Source: JBNKFV01 sp050289485 (GTDB lineage: Bacteria > Pseudomonadota > Gammaproteobacteria > Pseudomonadales > Cellvibrionaceae). From it: a stretch of 64,000 nt of DNA. The translations under genes were made by a program, and so were the position numbers. The stretch is from assembly GCA_050289485.1 (NCBI GenBank), contig JBNKFV010000016.1:29373-93372 (forward strand), written 5' to 3'. Positions 8,013-16,995 of the stretch are shown here, in pieces. The notes under the pieces are model-generated. The model was not told where the DNA came from. It saw only the letters and a list, made by a program, of their open reading frames with translations, and ran no database searches. Position 1 is the stretch's first letter; each line of letters begins with the position of its first letter.

Positions 8013-9041
8013 TTAAGCAACATCTGACTGATGCGCTGCCTGTATTTGCGCCGCTACTGGCACCCAAAGTACGTCAGAAATTTCTGGAAAGGTTCGCCAT
8101 TCTTTACACCAGTTTTCACCGCCATCTTTGCTCACATAAAGCTCACCGTATTTCGTACCCGCGATAAGTTCCTGGGGATTACCCGCATTAGCGTGAATAC
8201 CCCAAAAACAAGAGCCGGGTTCTTTATCGACTCGCGTTGGTTGCCACGATTTGGCACCATCGCGGCTAACAATGATTTTGCTTTGTGTGCCGGGCGTACC
8301 GTCGGAAATGCTCAAAAACAGTGTGTTACTGTCATGCGGCGTTGTCGCAATGGCGCGCGCGTAATATAGGCCAAACTCTTTTTTCGGCAGCATACCTTGC
8401 CAGGTTTCACCACCGTCTTGGCTGGTATAAACCGCATTAACACACACGACTACCACGGTTTCATGCTCATCGGGTAGTACTTTGATGGCATGTACGTCGG
8501 CGTTGTACTCCCACAGCAAACGATCATTAACTTGCTCCCAGCTTTCGCCGCCGTCTTCGGTACGGAAAAGTCCACCGGCCTCTAAACCAAACCAGGCTTT
8601 TTGCGGGTTTTTTGGGTTATAAGCAAACGCGAGTAAGCGTGGACGGTTTACTCCGGCACAAAATTCGGGAACCTCGATACCGACATTGGCCCAGGTTTTA
8701 CCGCCGTCGAGCGTGCGCCACAATCTTGCGCGAGACGGCGCACCCGTACCCACAAAAATGCGTTGCGAATTGTTGGGGTCAACGGCAACCTTCCATACCG
8801 TTTGGCCATTAAAGGGCGAATCCACTAATGTCCAGTTAGAGCCAACGTCGTCGCTGCGGCATAAGCCTGCATCGCAACCGGCATAAATAACAGTAGGGTT
8901 TTGCGGGTCTACATCCAGCGATCTGACAACCCCATCAAACTCAATGGGTTGAGACAACCCAATCCGATGCCATGACTTGCCGTTGTCAGCGCTTCTGATA
9001 ACACCTTGGCTGGCGGTGGCGACTAACATTGTATTTTCCAT
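8013..9041 (-). CDS. BNR/Asp-box repeat beta-propeller protein
   Basis: 342 residues from ATG 9041, which has GAGGA upstream; a longer frame to 9176 would overlap the VOC gene and is rejected. At least seven Asp-box motifs (S/T-x-D-x-G-x-x-W) are spread evenly: SADNGKSW, SDDVGSNW, LDGGKTW, EDGGESW, QDGGETW, RDGAKSW and KDGGENW. This predicts a six- to seven-bladed propeller like the sortilin/YCF48/sialidase-fold proteins. There is no signal peptide and none of the sialidase arginine triad is obvious, so catalysis is not supported. It probably forms an operon with the VOC gene (73 bp apart). Its role in aromatic catabolism is unknown. Confidence 0.75.
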   Translation of the reverse strand: MENTMLVATASQGVIRSADNGKSWHRIGLSQPIEFDGVVRSLDVDPQNPTVIYAGCDAGLCRSDDVGSNWTLVDSPFNGQTVWKVAVDPNNSQRIFVGTGAPSRARLWRTLDGGKTWANVGIEVPEFCAGVNRPRLLAFAYNPKNPQKAWFGLEAGGLFRTEDGGESWEQVNDRLLWEYNADVHAIKVLPDEHETVVVVCVNAVYTSQDGGETWQGMLPKKEFGLYYARAIATTPHDSNTLFLSISDGTPGTQSKIIVSRDGAKSWQPTRVDKEPGSCFWGIHANAGNPQELIAGTKYGELYVSKDGGENWCKEWRTFPEISDVLWVPVAAQIQAAHQSDVA

Positions 9042-9114
9042 TGCCTTGTCCTCAATACGTGCGAATGAATATGTGATAGACCCCAACGCGCGCTGGGGCT
9101 TGCTACCCACCGTT

Positions 9115-9594
9115 TTACGTGATGGGTTGAAGTGAATAGGGTGCTGCCATACCTTGGTTACCAGAGAGTTCGTCAATAGCTGCTTCTCCCGTTATTTGTT
9201 GGCAAAACACTTCCAGCATGTGGCCATCGGGATCGTAAAAATAAATACCCTTTGATACCCCATGGTCCAAAATTTCGTGCACCTTAACGTTGTGCTCTAA
9301 CAAATGAGCGTAAAATTTTTTCAGGCTATCAAGATTGGTATTGCAATCGAGTTCGAGCCCAATGTGTTCAAACTCCACGCCGTGACTGGTTTGGGGAGTC
9401 CGTGGAAACAAGCCGATATCATGATCCGATACGCCAAACGACATAAAAATGCCGCCAGCGTAGGGACCGTCGCCTGCTCTTGCCGATACCATCATGCCCA
9501 GTACATCGGTATACCACTTTGCTGATGCCTCTGGGTCAGACACAAATAGTGCAATGTGTGCTATGCGCTTTACTTTAGGTAAATGTGTTGTCAT
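9115..9594 (-). CDS. VOC-family (glyoxalase/type I extradiol dioxygenase-like) protein
   Basis: 159 residues, one pair of beta-alpha-beta-beta-beta modules. The metal triad of the type I extradiol dioxygenases is in place: H13 (RIAHIALFVSD), H77 (VEFEHIGLELD) and E128 (DPDGHMLEVF). The DPDGHMLEVF motif and the N-terminal SDPEASAKWYTDVLGM are typical of catechol 2,3-dioxygenase-like VOC proteins. GGAGG sits immediately upstream of the ATG. The context suggests ring opening or metabolite rearrangement in the catabolic island, but single-domain VOC proteins include isomerases and hydrolases as well. It is transcribed divergently from the acyl-CoA-dehydrogenase-like gene at 10007. Confidence 0.8.
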   Translation of the reverse strand: MTTHLPKVKRIAHIALFVSDPEASAKWYTDVLGMMVSARAGDGPYAGGIFMSFGVSDHDIGLFPRTPQTSHGVEFEHIGLELDCNTNLDSLKKFYAHLLEHNVKVHEILDHGVSKGIYFYDPDGHMLEVFCQQITGEAAIDELSGNQGMAAPYSLQPIT

Positions 9595-10006
9595 TTAAAC
9601 CTCCTTTAATCCTGGCGATACTCTTCATCTTGGCAATACTCTGTGAATAAATCGGTTATCAGTGATCGAGCATCGCGTTGGAAAGCGTTTTATGGTGCCG
9701 GTTATTGTTTTTTGCGAGCAGGCCAACCAAGGCCGCGTATTAAAAGATTATTAACTTAACGGGATGCAGGGAATCCTCTATTTTTTTACCTAGTGTTTCT
9801 TAAATGTAACAATTAAAAGGCGTACAGGAGTTCATTTGATGTTTAATTGATCTAAAACAACTAAATATCATTTTTATTGTTTCTATAGTGGATCAATATA
9901 TTGGTTCATTGGCGCTAGTGGAAAGCCTGGGTGGTTGGTAGCATTTTTCCAGCGTTGACGAGATCAACGAAGAAATATGGCGTGAACCATTTGGGAGAAG
10001 ACCATC
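9595..10006. promoter_or_regulatory. divergent intergenic region of the VOC and flavin monooxygenase genes
   Basis: About 410 bp with no coding potential that I can support. It must hold both promoters. A near-palindrome, GGATCAATATATTGGTTC (about 9890-9907), is the best operator candidate. The TTTAAGNTTTAAA motif of the neighbouring regulon is not present, so this pair may be controlled differently. Confidence 0.4.
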
Positions 10007-11209
10007 ATGAGCAGCCATGCAGCCGCAGTAGAAATTGATAAACAATCATTAAGCCAACAAATAATCGAAAGCGCCAAAGAGCTGGTGCCTTTATTGCGAG
10101 AGCGTGAAGCTGAATGTAACGCGAACAAAAAAGTGTCTGAAGACGTTATCGATGCGTTCGAAAAAGCTGGCTTTTTTCGCATACTGCAACCAGAACGCTG
10201 GGGTGGTTATGAATTAGCGCCAAAAGTGTATGCTGATGTTGCACGAATTTTGGCAGAAGGCTGTATGTCGAGCGCATGGGTTTATGGCGTAATTGCGGTA
10301 CACAATTGGCAAATGGGTTTGTTTGACGATCAGGCCGCGCGCGATGTATGGGGTGAAGATACCTCCGTTCGTATTGCCTCGTCTTACATGCCGGTTGGCA
10401 AGGTAACTCCAGTAGAAGGGGGCTACCGCATTAGTGGCCGCTGGATGATGTCGAGTGGTTGTCATCACTGTCAGTGGACGATCTTTGGCGCTAATATTCC
10501 GCCACAAAAAGAGGGCGACGCACCCGAAGCCCGTTGTTTTTTGGTACCGCGCACGGATTACACCATTATCGAAAACTGGGATGTGATGGGCCTGCAAGGA
10601 ACCGGCAGCCATGATGTGTTAGTTGAAGATGCTTTTGTGCCTGAGCATCGTACGATAAAAGACATGGATATGTTTAATATTCAATGCCCCGGCCATGCCG
10701 TTAATAAATCGCCGTTATACAACGTACCATTTGCCCAAATATTTAATCGCACGGTATCGACAACCGCACTGGGTACCGTTAAGCGCGCGCTGGATGAATA
10801 TATTAATGCAACCAAAGCACGTGTGAGCACGTATGGTGGTGCGAAGCTGGCAAGAACACCGCGCATTCAAAATATGGTTTCAGAAGTGGCGCGCACACTG
10901 GATGAACGCCTGCTGATTTATAACCGTGATTGCGACGAGCTTTTGGAACATGCAGTGAATAATACATGGACCATGGAACGCCGAGCCGCGTTGGCTGCCT
11001 CTTGTACATCAACCGTTGATGCCTGCATGCTGGCGATTGATAAATTGATGCTATTCAGTGGTGCCAAATCGATGTATGGCGGCGTAGTGCAGAAATCGTT
11101 TCTCGATTTGCATATGGCCAGAGGGCATTCGGCAAACAATCCATTCCCTTACGCAGAAAACCACGGCGCAATGATGTTTGGCTTACCCTATCAAACCATT
11201 GATATTTAA
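10007..11209 (+). CDS. acyl-CoA-dehydrogenase-fold flavin-dependent monooxygenase (HsaA/DszC-like oxygenase component)
   Basis: 400 residues with the three-part acyl-CoA dehydrogenase fold: N-terminal helices (FEKAGFFRILQPERWGG), a central beta domain (YRISGRWMMSSGCHHCQW, WDVMGLQGTGSHDVLVEDAFVP), and C-terminal helices. The catalytic glutamate of true dehydrogenases is not evident, and GLQGTGSHD with a C-terminal HSANNPFPYAENH loop is characteristic of group D two-component flavin monooxygenases such as HsaA, DszC and IacA, which hydroxylate aromatic or N-heterocyclic substrates with FADH2/FMNH2 from a separate reductase. No dedicated reductase is adjacent; the oxidoreductase domain of the gene at 520 is a candidate donor, which is speculation. 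RBS GGGAG precedes ATG. Confidence 0.8.
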   Translation: MSSHAAAVEIDKQSLSQQIIESAKELVPLLREREAECNANKKVSEDVIDAFEKAGFFRILQPERWGGYELAPKVYADVARILAEGCMSSAWVYGVIAVHNWQMGLFDDQAARDVWGEDTSVRIASSYMPVGKVTPVEGGYRISGRWMMSSGCHHCQWTIFGANIPPQKEGDAPEARCFLVPRTDYTIIENWDVMGLQGTGSHDVLVEDAFVPEHRTIKDMDMFNIQCPGHAVNKSPLYNVPFAQIFNRTVSTTALGTVKRALDEYINATKARVSTYGGAKLARTPRIQNMVSEVARTLDERLLIYNRDCDELLEHAVNNTWTMERRAALAASCTSTVDACMLAIDKLMLFSGAKSMYGGVVQKSFLDLHMARGHSANNPFPYAENHGAMMFGLPYQTIDI

Positions 11210-11290
11210 GGTGCATAACTCTGCGTTAAACGGCCAAACAAAAGGCTAAAAGAAAGGCCAAAAGAAAGACTGAACCAATAGCCAAACAAA

Positions 11291-11325
11291 AAGCCCCAGC
11301 AGGTAAAACCTTGCTGGGGCTTTGT
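11291..11325. terminator. bidirectional Rho-independent terminator
   Basis: AAGCCCCAGCAGG, loop, CCTTGCTGGGGCTTT. It separates the monooxygenase gene from convergent purK, and has T/A-rich flanks for both strands. The 60 bp before it are low-complexity, with several copies of GCCAAA-rich segments. Confidence 0.85.
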
Positions 11326-11351
11326 CGTTTTATGCTAATGACAACGCGAGC

Positions 11352-12425
11352 TTAGGAATCCATAAAACCCATGTTGTTGGCAGCATCTTTGATAACATCG
11401 AGGCTTGGGCCAGTGAGGGTTAAATGGCCCATTTTGCGGCCAGGGCGAAACGACTTGCCGTAACCATGCAAATACATTTTTACGGGCTCTGGTGGCAAGC
11501 GAGCGGGAAATTCATCCCCCAACACATTGCACATACCGGCAGCGCCCACCGGTTTAGGGTCCCCTAATGGCATGCCCATTACGGCGCGAACGTGTTGTTC
11601 AAACTGATCGCAAATGCAGCCTTCAATCGTCCAGTGCCCGGTGTTGTGTACGCGCGGGGCAATTTCGTTAACCACTAATTTGCCATCGCTAACAAAAAAC
11701 TCCATGGCCAACACACCGGCATAGCTGAGCGAGTCCATCAGTTTTGCGGCGTATTCTTTCGCTTGTTCGGCCATGGCCTCATCGATATCGGCAGGCACAA
11801 AACTCCAGGTAAGAATACCGTTGCGCATTACATTTTCATTCACCGGGTAGGCTTTGATTTCACCCGTTTGCGAACGCGCCTGCAGTACCGATACTTCAAA
11901 ATCAATGGTGACTTCGGCTTCAAGAATAACCGGGTAGTTGTCTTCCGGAATAGCCGGTAACGCTGCGCCTTTAACAATTTTCCACTGGCCGCCGCCATCG
12001 TAACCGCCGAGTACGCGCTTGGCCCGTACCCGTACCGATGGCAAGCTCTCAACGGCTGCTGCCAAATCGCTGGCTCGTTCTACGTACACCCATGGTGCAG
12101 TAGGAATACCTAACGAGTCGAACAACGCTTTTTGCGTGTGACGCTGGCGCAGGCAGATCAGGGCATCGAAAGAGGGGGCCAATACGGTTTTTTCCGATAC
12201 TTCTTTGAGAATCTCTTCAGGAATCGCTTCGCGTTCAATGGTAACAAAGTCAACATTGGCCAGAAAATCCTGCAATTCGGTTTCGTCAAATACCCGACCA
12301 ATGCCTTCAACAACCGGAATTTCATTCACCTTGAGAAAGCTAACAGTTACACCCAGTTTTATCGCTGCGCGGCCGAGCATCAGCCCCAATTGACCGCAAC
12401 CAATGATGCCTAGCCGCTGGCTCAT
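11352..12425 (-). CDS. purK: N5-carboxyaminoimidazole ribonucleotide synthase
   Basis: 357-residue ATP-grasp enzyme, normal length. N-terminal LGIIGCGQLGLMLGRAA is the classic PurK opening; the ATP-grasp core includes RVRAKRVLGGYDGGGQW and the metal-binding VNEIAPRVHNTGHWTIEG. It carboxylates AIR with ATP and bicarbonate to N5-CAIR in de novo purine synthesis. Its ATG overlaps the purE stop by 4 bp (ATGA), so the two are translationally coupled. Confidence 0.97.
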   Translation of the reverse strand: MSQRLGIIGCGQLGLMLGRAAIKLGVTVSFLKVNEIPVVEGIGRVFDETELQDFLANVDFVTIEREAIPEEILKEVSEKTVLAPSFDALICLRQRHTQKALFDSLGIPTAPWVYVERASDLAAAVESLPSVRVRAKRVLGGYDGGGQWKIVKGAALPAIPEDNYPVILEAEVTIDFEVSVLQARSQTGEIKAYPVNENVMRNGILTWSFVPADIDEAMAEQAKEYAAKLMDSLSYAGVLAMEFFVSDGKLVVNEIAPRVHNTGHWTIEGCICDQFEQHVRAVMGMPLGDPKPVGAAGMCNVLGDEFPARLPPEPVKMYLHGYGKSFRPGRKMGHLTLTGPSLDVIKDAANNMGFMDS

Positions 12426-12895
12426 TCTACTGACTCCTGCACACTTGCAGTTTGTGCTTCACGAAACGCTTCGAGTTTTTCTGCTATGGCGGCGTCTTCA
12501 CCCGCCAACATGGCGGCAGCAAACAAGCCGGCATTGGCGGCACCCGGTGCGCCAATCGCAAAGGTGGCAACAGGAATACCTTTGGGCATTTGCGCAATGG
12601 AAAGCAGGGCGTCTACGCCATTTAATACAGTCGCCGCAATCGGCACACCCAATACAGGCACTGGCGTCATGGCAGCAGCCATACCAGGCAAGTGGGCGGC
12701 ACCGCCGGCACCGGCAATAATGGCTTTTAGGCCTCGCTCTTTCGCTGTGGCTGCATATTCGTATAAACGCTGGGGAGTTCGGTGGGCGGATACGACTTTA
12801 GCTTCGTAGCTAACACCCAGCTGGTCCAATACATCGGCGGCTGCCTTCATAACGGGCCAGTCAGACTTTGATCCCATGATAATTCCAATCTTCAT
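12422..12895 (-). CDS. purE: N5-carboxyaminoimidazole ribonucleotide mutase
   Basis: 157 residues, usual class I PurE size. GSKSDWPVM binds the phosphate, SAHRTPQRLYEYA includes the catalytic histidine (H38), and IAGAGGAAHLPGM with PVPVLGVPI completes the family pattern. It moves the carboxyl group of N5-CAIR to C4, giving CAIR. It is the first gene of the purEK operon. The promoter must lie in the approximately 60 bp before the dabA-like remnant. Confidence 0.97.
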   Translation of the reverse strand: MKIGIIMGSKSDWPVMKAAADVLDQLGVSYEAKVVSAHRTPQRLYEYAATAKERGLKAIIAGAGGAAHLPGMAAAMTPVPVLGVPIAATVLNGVDALLSIAQMPKGIPVATFAIGAPGAANAGLFAAAMLAGEDAAIAEKLEAFREAQTASVQESVE

Positions 12896-12956
12896 AAGTC
12901 TCCGGTTCTTTTTGACTAAAAATTAAACACTTTTGCGTGCCTCAACAGCAACGGGG

Positions 12957-13140
12957 TCAGCCCGCTATAATACGCCATTGTGAGCGGTAATATTGCGAAA
13001 TTTCGCCTCTCTCTACATCCCACTGATTAATATATAGCCAATCATTGTCAGCGAGGGCCGTAAGGGTAGCGTGTTTTTGGCTGATATTGCCAATTGCGGC
13101 CTGTGATGCGGCCAAATAAACACTCAACCGCTGGGGGTGA
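12957..13140 (-). pseudogene. C-terminal remnant of a DabA-like (DUF2309) inorganic-carbon transporter subunit
   Basis: On the minus strand, codons ending with the stop at 12957 encode roughly 55 residues running from PQRLSVYLAAS through HATLTALADNDWLYINQWD to YYRSQWRI. The pattern (P-x-RL-x-V, a helix ending H-x-x-L-x-x-L, then NxW(L/I/V) and a terminal Y-x-x-x-W) matches the extreme C-terminus of DabA/DUF2309 proteins as I remember them. Upstream of about 13140 the similarity stops abruptly, exactly where the LysR remnant on the other strand begins. Read as the 3' tail left by a deletion; there is no start or RBS. Family recall, not a search. Confidence 0.45.
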
Positions 13141-13199
13141 TGCCCCATTGCTGCCCTAGTACAGCGACTGCCGCGCCAGTACACACGGCTTTACCTCGT

Positions 13200-13739
13200 T
13201 ACTCACCGGGCTTAGCAAACATAAATACGACCTGGCATTCGAAGGGGTGGTTCGTGGCTGCGAACCACTCTGGCAAAGCTAGTTGCTCGTGCGCCAGCCA
13301 ATTTTCATCGTGGGGCCGCCAAGCCCCATGCCAACTACCTCGTTTCCCGAAGGCTACCGCGACAAAGCCTGGGGGCTACCCGCGCACCCCAGCGAAATAC
13401 GCCGAGCGTTTGACGGCTATTGCGCACTTTGACAATGTACCCAAAGTACATATGGAAACCGACGATATGGCCATGCTATGACTGCTCGCCCGAGACAGCG
13501 GCGAACTCGCCGTATTACCCCGCGTGGTAGTCAAAGACGAAATACAACAAGGCACGCTGGTGGAATACATGACCTTACCCAACCAGTTCGAAAGCTTTTA
13601 CGCGATCACCATTAAGCGAAACTTTATCTCGCCAGTGGTTGCCGAGCTGTTGGCGCAGCCGCTGCAAGATTTTGTAACGGGGAAAGAGGGGGAGCCCATA
13701 GCAGCATGGTGGATAAAAAATAACAAAGAAAAGCCATAG
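13200..13739 (+). pseudogene. LysR-family regulator remnant, 3' half with stops and a frameshift
   Basis: The effector-binding half of a LysR regulator can be followed across two frames. One frame from about 13211 reads LSKHKYDLAFEG, then a TAG (13280-13282), then VRQPIFIVGPP and WGLPAHPSEIRRAFDGY. After a frameshift near 13425 the other frame reads VPKVHMETDDMAML, a TGA (13479-13481), then SGELAVLPRVVVKDEI and on to the stop at 13737-13739. These segments line up with the order of conserved blocks in NhaR-like LysR proteins. The N-terminal HTH half is missing. Clearly non-functional. Probably the former divergent regulator of the dabA-like gene beside it. Confidence 0.7.
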
Positions 13740-13775
13740 CTAATTGAATCCGTTCGCTCATGGTCGAATTCAGAG

Positions 13776-15179
13776 CTAGGCTGCCACATTTACAAATTCC
13801 AGCTTTTTGTATAGGGCATTCAGGTATCGGTGATTGACCCTGAATTGACTTCGACGTTTAATGTTCGGTTTTTCGGTCGAGGCCTTCTCCAGCTTGATAC
13901 CTGGATCGTAATATACATAGCCACTCAGCATGGCTGATAAAAACATTTCAAAATCGGTTCCCGTTCCCAACTCGACATCACTGCCGTAGTGATATTCACT
14001 TCCTCCCGTTCTGGCTTGCCTCATAACACAGGGGATATATACGGCCTGAGAGTGCTTGCGCTTCCAGTGATCCATGATTTTCTCGAAGCTCCAGCTTGCA
14101 GCTATGGTATTGCTACTATCTGTTAGAGTAATGGCTCCGGCAGCTTTGGTTATTTTTTGGGTTGCGCTGTCAAATCCATCCAGATTAAGCGTGAGATTTG
14201 TCGCGCTGCATTCTTTTCCTGCAATATGCCTTCCGCCAAAATTAAGCCTGTCGGGTTTTCCGGATTTATCGGGATAACCAAAGCGTCGCACGAACTCTAT
14301 TGCGCCGTTTACCGTATATACTCCTCCATTGGGCTCAGGAGTCATTAGCGTCGTTGGTTTGGCATTTTTAAGCGGAAATTCCTTTACACCAAACTGTTTG
14401 ACCTCCCAGCCAAGATAATCCGGCTCGGCTATACCATTCGGGGAAATACCCAATAAGGCTTCAAGAGTGTAACCGCCGCCGTTTGGAGCCTTGTATGGCT
14501 GGGCGACCATGTCTTTACCCAGTTTCCGTCCGGTGATCCATCCCATATGATGGATTTCCAATATCTTTTGTAAAAGAGCTGCTCTGGTATCTGTTACCGT
14601 TACACGGTTTTTGACATCAATCTCGCCAAAGATATTTGTCGCAGGTGTTAGTTCCTTGCCTTCCAGCTCTTTGGAAAGTGCCGAGTCAGGTGTTGCCAAA
14701 AAGGCATAAACGGTTTTGGCTTCATCATTAACGCCCAGCAATAACCATCTGCCTTCAGCCCGTCCCTGCTTTTCGGGAGCCATCCAGCGGCTAAGATCAA
14801 CTTTCGAGCCTTTCAGAAAGCCGGAAAACCTTACTTCTGGATATTGCGGGTAGTAAATCAGCTTGGCATGGGGCGCAGGATAGATATTTGCCTCAGCGTC
14901 AATCCAGTTCAGCTTTACCGATGTCTGGTATTTGATTTGCCTGCTTAAATCTTTAGTTTTTTTGGATGTGCTTTGCGAGGCTTCCATTGGGCCTGTGGGA
15001 ATGAAAGGAAGATCAGTCAGGTGAAAACCAAAATAGGGTTGGTTCTTGGAGTTGTCGTTGGGCGCAAGTTTTTTGATATAGACGGTGTTTACCCCTTTGC
15101 CTCCCATCATATCAAGCACTGTATCGAGATTTATCTGGCTAGCCTGCTGTGTGTCGTAGGTTCCCGTATTATCCGGCAT
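13776..15179 (-). CDS. MvaI/BcnI-family type II restriction endonuclease
   Basis: 467 residues. The catalytic core is GGGYTLEALLGISPNG followed by EPDYLGWEVKQF, giving E240, then D254-x4-E259-x-K261; this is the spacing of the PD-(D/E)xK site in MvaI (D50-x4-E55-x-K57, with E36 fourteen residues before the Asp), quoted from memory. MvaI cuts CC/WGG and BcnI CC/SGG as monomers, so a 5-bp CCNGG-type site is the best guess. The protein is about 200 residues longer than MvaI, with an unassigned N-terminal region. It is the last gene of the methyltransferase-vsr-endonuclease operon and overlaps vsr by 11 bp. Confidence 0.85.
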   Translation of the reverse strand: MPDNTGTYDTQQASQINLDTVLDMMGGKGVNTVYIKKLAPNDNSKNQPYFGFHLTDLPFIPTGPMEASQSTSKKTKDLSRQIKYQTSVKLNWIDAEANIYPAPHAKLIYYPQYPEVRFSGFLKGSKVDLSRWMAPEKQGRAEGRWLLLGVNDEAKTVYAFLATPDSALSKELEGKELTPATNIFGEIDVKNRVTVTDTRAALLQKILEIHHMGWITGRKLGKDMVAQPYKAPNGGGYTLEALLGISPNGIAEPDYLGWEVKQFGVKEFPLKNAKPTTLMTPEPNGGVYTVNGAIEFVRRFGYPDKSGKPDRLNFGGRHIAGKECSATNLTLNLDGFDSATQKITKAAGAITLTDSSNTIAASWSFEKIMDHWKRKHSQAVYIPCVMRQARTGGSEYHYGSDVELGTGTDFEMFLSAMLSGYVYYDPGIKLEKASTEKPNIKRRSQFRVNHRYLNALYKKLEFVNVAA

Positions 15180-15624
15180 AGGAAATTGTCATCCTTTTAT
15201 CGCACCTTTTGATGTCCGTGCTTATCTGGTTAAAAAGCTGCTGTTTTTGTTCTTCTTTTTTACCACGCAAAGCGCATTCCCATACAACAATGACACGCCA
15301 TCCTTCATCCAGCAAGCGCTCGATATTTCTTTTATCTCTTTGTTTGTTGCCAGTTATTTTTTCGCGCCAGAAATCCGTATTGGATTTTGGCCATTTAAAT
15401 AACTTGCATTCATGCGCATGCCAGAAACATCCGTGAACAAATATCACGGTTTTATATCTGCCCAGTACCATATCAGGTTTGCCTGGCAGGTCTTTTTTAT
15501 GAAGACGGTAGCGAAAGCCTCTTTTATAAAGAGCCTGTCTGACCTGAATTTCCGGTTTTGTGTTTGCTCCCCTGATACCGGACATCATCCGGCTTCGTTT
15601 TTCAGGGGAAACCACATCGGTCAT
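15169..15624 (-). CDS. vsr: very short patch repair endonuclease
   Basis: 151 residues, close to E. coli Vsr. Catalytic D51 (PGKPDMVL), H64 and H69 (FVHGCFWHAHEC) sit at the same numbers as in E. coli, and the structural zinc ligands C66, H71, C73 and C117 are all present. Vsr nicks 5' of T in T:G mismatches that arise when 5-methylcytosine deaminates, and so offsets the mutagenic effect of the partner methyltransferase. Its ATG overlaps the methyltransferase stop by one base (TAATG) and its 3' end overlaps the endonuclease gene. Confidence 0.95.
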   Translation of the reverse strand: MTDVVSPEKRSRMMSGIRGANTKPEIQVRQALYKRGFRYRLHKKDLPGKPDMVLGRYKTVIFVHGCFWHAHECKLFKWPKSNTDFWREKITGNKQRDKRNIERLLDEGWRVIVVWECALRGKKEEQKQQLFNQISTDIKRCDKRMTISYAG

Positions 15625-16952
15625 TACGCAGCCTTTTTCTTACCGCGCGTGACTGGTTTTTGTGGGGCTTCATTCAGGGCTTTAGCCTTGATGATATAAG
15701 GCTTCATGATTTTCGCTACTGCTGTAAACACAGGAACCACAACACTGTTACCGAATTGCTTGTAGGCTTGCGTATCGGAAACAGGAATTATAAAGCGGCT
15801 CTCGCCAGGCTTGTCGAAGCCCATCAATCTTGCGCACTCCCTTGGTGTCAATCTGCGAGGACGCTTTCTTGATCCACGGTCGATCAGCACCTCTGAACCA
15901 TCCTTATAATAGCGGGCAGACAGGGTTCGGGTTGAACGGTCTTCGGCTGTAACCTTGCCGAAGCCAAAACCGTTTCCGGCAGCCTTATGTTTATCCGCGT
16001 AATCTTTCAGATACTTCCAGAGTTTGGGCGTGAGTGTGTATTTATCCTCTACCGCATTGGCTGGTTCGAGAATATCTCCGACCCTGGGTTCTTTTTTGGG
16101 AAAGTATTTTTTTACATCACGAAGAGTTAGCGTAGATGTTCCGCCCAAGTCTTTTCGGAACGCTACCAGAACAATACGCTCCCTGTTTTGCGGTACAAAA
16201 TTCTTGCCATTGATAATCTTGGGATCGGAAATGGCCTTATCAAATTCCCTGTCAGCGACCTCATAACCCAGCTCATCCAGCGTATTCATGATGACTTTGA
16301 AGGTCTTGCCACGATCATGGCTTTTCAGGTTCTTAACATTTTCCAGCATCACTGCCACTGGCTGCTTTGCTTCGATAATGCGGGCAACATCAAAAAACAG
16401 CGTACCTTGCGTGTCATCCTCAAAACCATGAGCGCGACCGAGGGAGTTTTTCTTTGATACTCCGGCTATCGAGAAAGGCTGGCAGGGGAAACCAGCCAGC
16501 AAAACGTCATGATCGGGGATCATTTTGTTGATATGGGCATAGGCCTGGTTTTTATTCATGCCTTCAGGCTGGGTGATTTCCTTGATGTCACCATGAATCT
16601 CATGCTCACAATGGAAATTGGCCTGATAAGTCTTTACGGCATATTTATCATATTCACTGGTAAATACGCATTTCCCGCCCGCATCTTCAAATCCTTTTCT
16701 TATGCCGCCGATCCCGGCAAAGAGATCGATAAAGGTGAATTCTTTTTCTCCATCTTTCGACGGAGTGGGTAACATCGACTCAAGGTCTATTCGTTCGGCA
16801 TAAGTTAACCAATTGCTCTCCGCACGTTTCTCCCCATCTTTGATCCATCTGTTAACAACTTCTCTGGGATGGCCGATTTTGTCAGCAATATCCTGCTGAG
16901 AGTAAATTGATGAAACTTTGACCAGCAAATCATGGTCGGGGAGTGAATTCAT
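15624..16952 (-). CDS. dcm: C5 DNA cytosine methyltransferase with N-terminal HTH (Dcm type)
   Basis: 442 residues. Motif I is FIDLFAGIGG (residues 74-83), the catalytic Cys is C157 in GFPCQPFS, motif VI ENV is at 204-206, the target-recognition region follows, and the last motif is QFGNSVVVP. Residues 17-36 form a helix-turn-helix (YSQQDIADKIGHPREVVNRW), as in M.EcoRII and M.SsoII, which repress their own promoters through it. It methylates C5 of cytosine to protect the site cut by the partner endonuclease. First gene of the operon; a promoter with TTGACA lies about 75 bp upstream. Local base composition is more AT-rich than the flanks, consistent with transfer. Confidence 0.93.
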   Translation of the reverse strand: MNSLPDHDLLVKVSSIYSQQDIADKIGHPREVVNRWIKDGEKRAESNWLTYAERIDLESMLPTPSKDGEKEFTFIDLFAGIGGIRKGFEDAGGKCVFTSEYDKYAVKTYQANFHCEHEIHGDIKEITQPEGMNKNQAYAHINKMIPDHDVLLAGFPCQPFSIAGVSKKNSLGRAHGFEDDTQGTLFFDVARIIEAKQPVAVMLENVKNLKSHDRGKTFKVIMNTLDELGYEVADREFDKAISDPKIINGKNFVPQNRERIVLVAFRKDLGGTSTLTLRDVKKYFPKKEPRVGDILEPANAVEDKYTLTPKLWKYLKDYADKHKAAGNGFGFGKVTAEDRSTRTLSARYYKDGSEVLIDRGSRKRPRRLTPRECARLMGFDKPGESRFIIPVSDTQAYKQFGNSVVVPVFTAVAKIMKPYIIKAKALNEAPQKPVTRGKKKAA

Positions 16953-16995
16953 GGATATTCCCTGATTAGAGTGATTGTTTAGATGGAAATATTAT

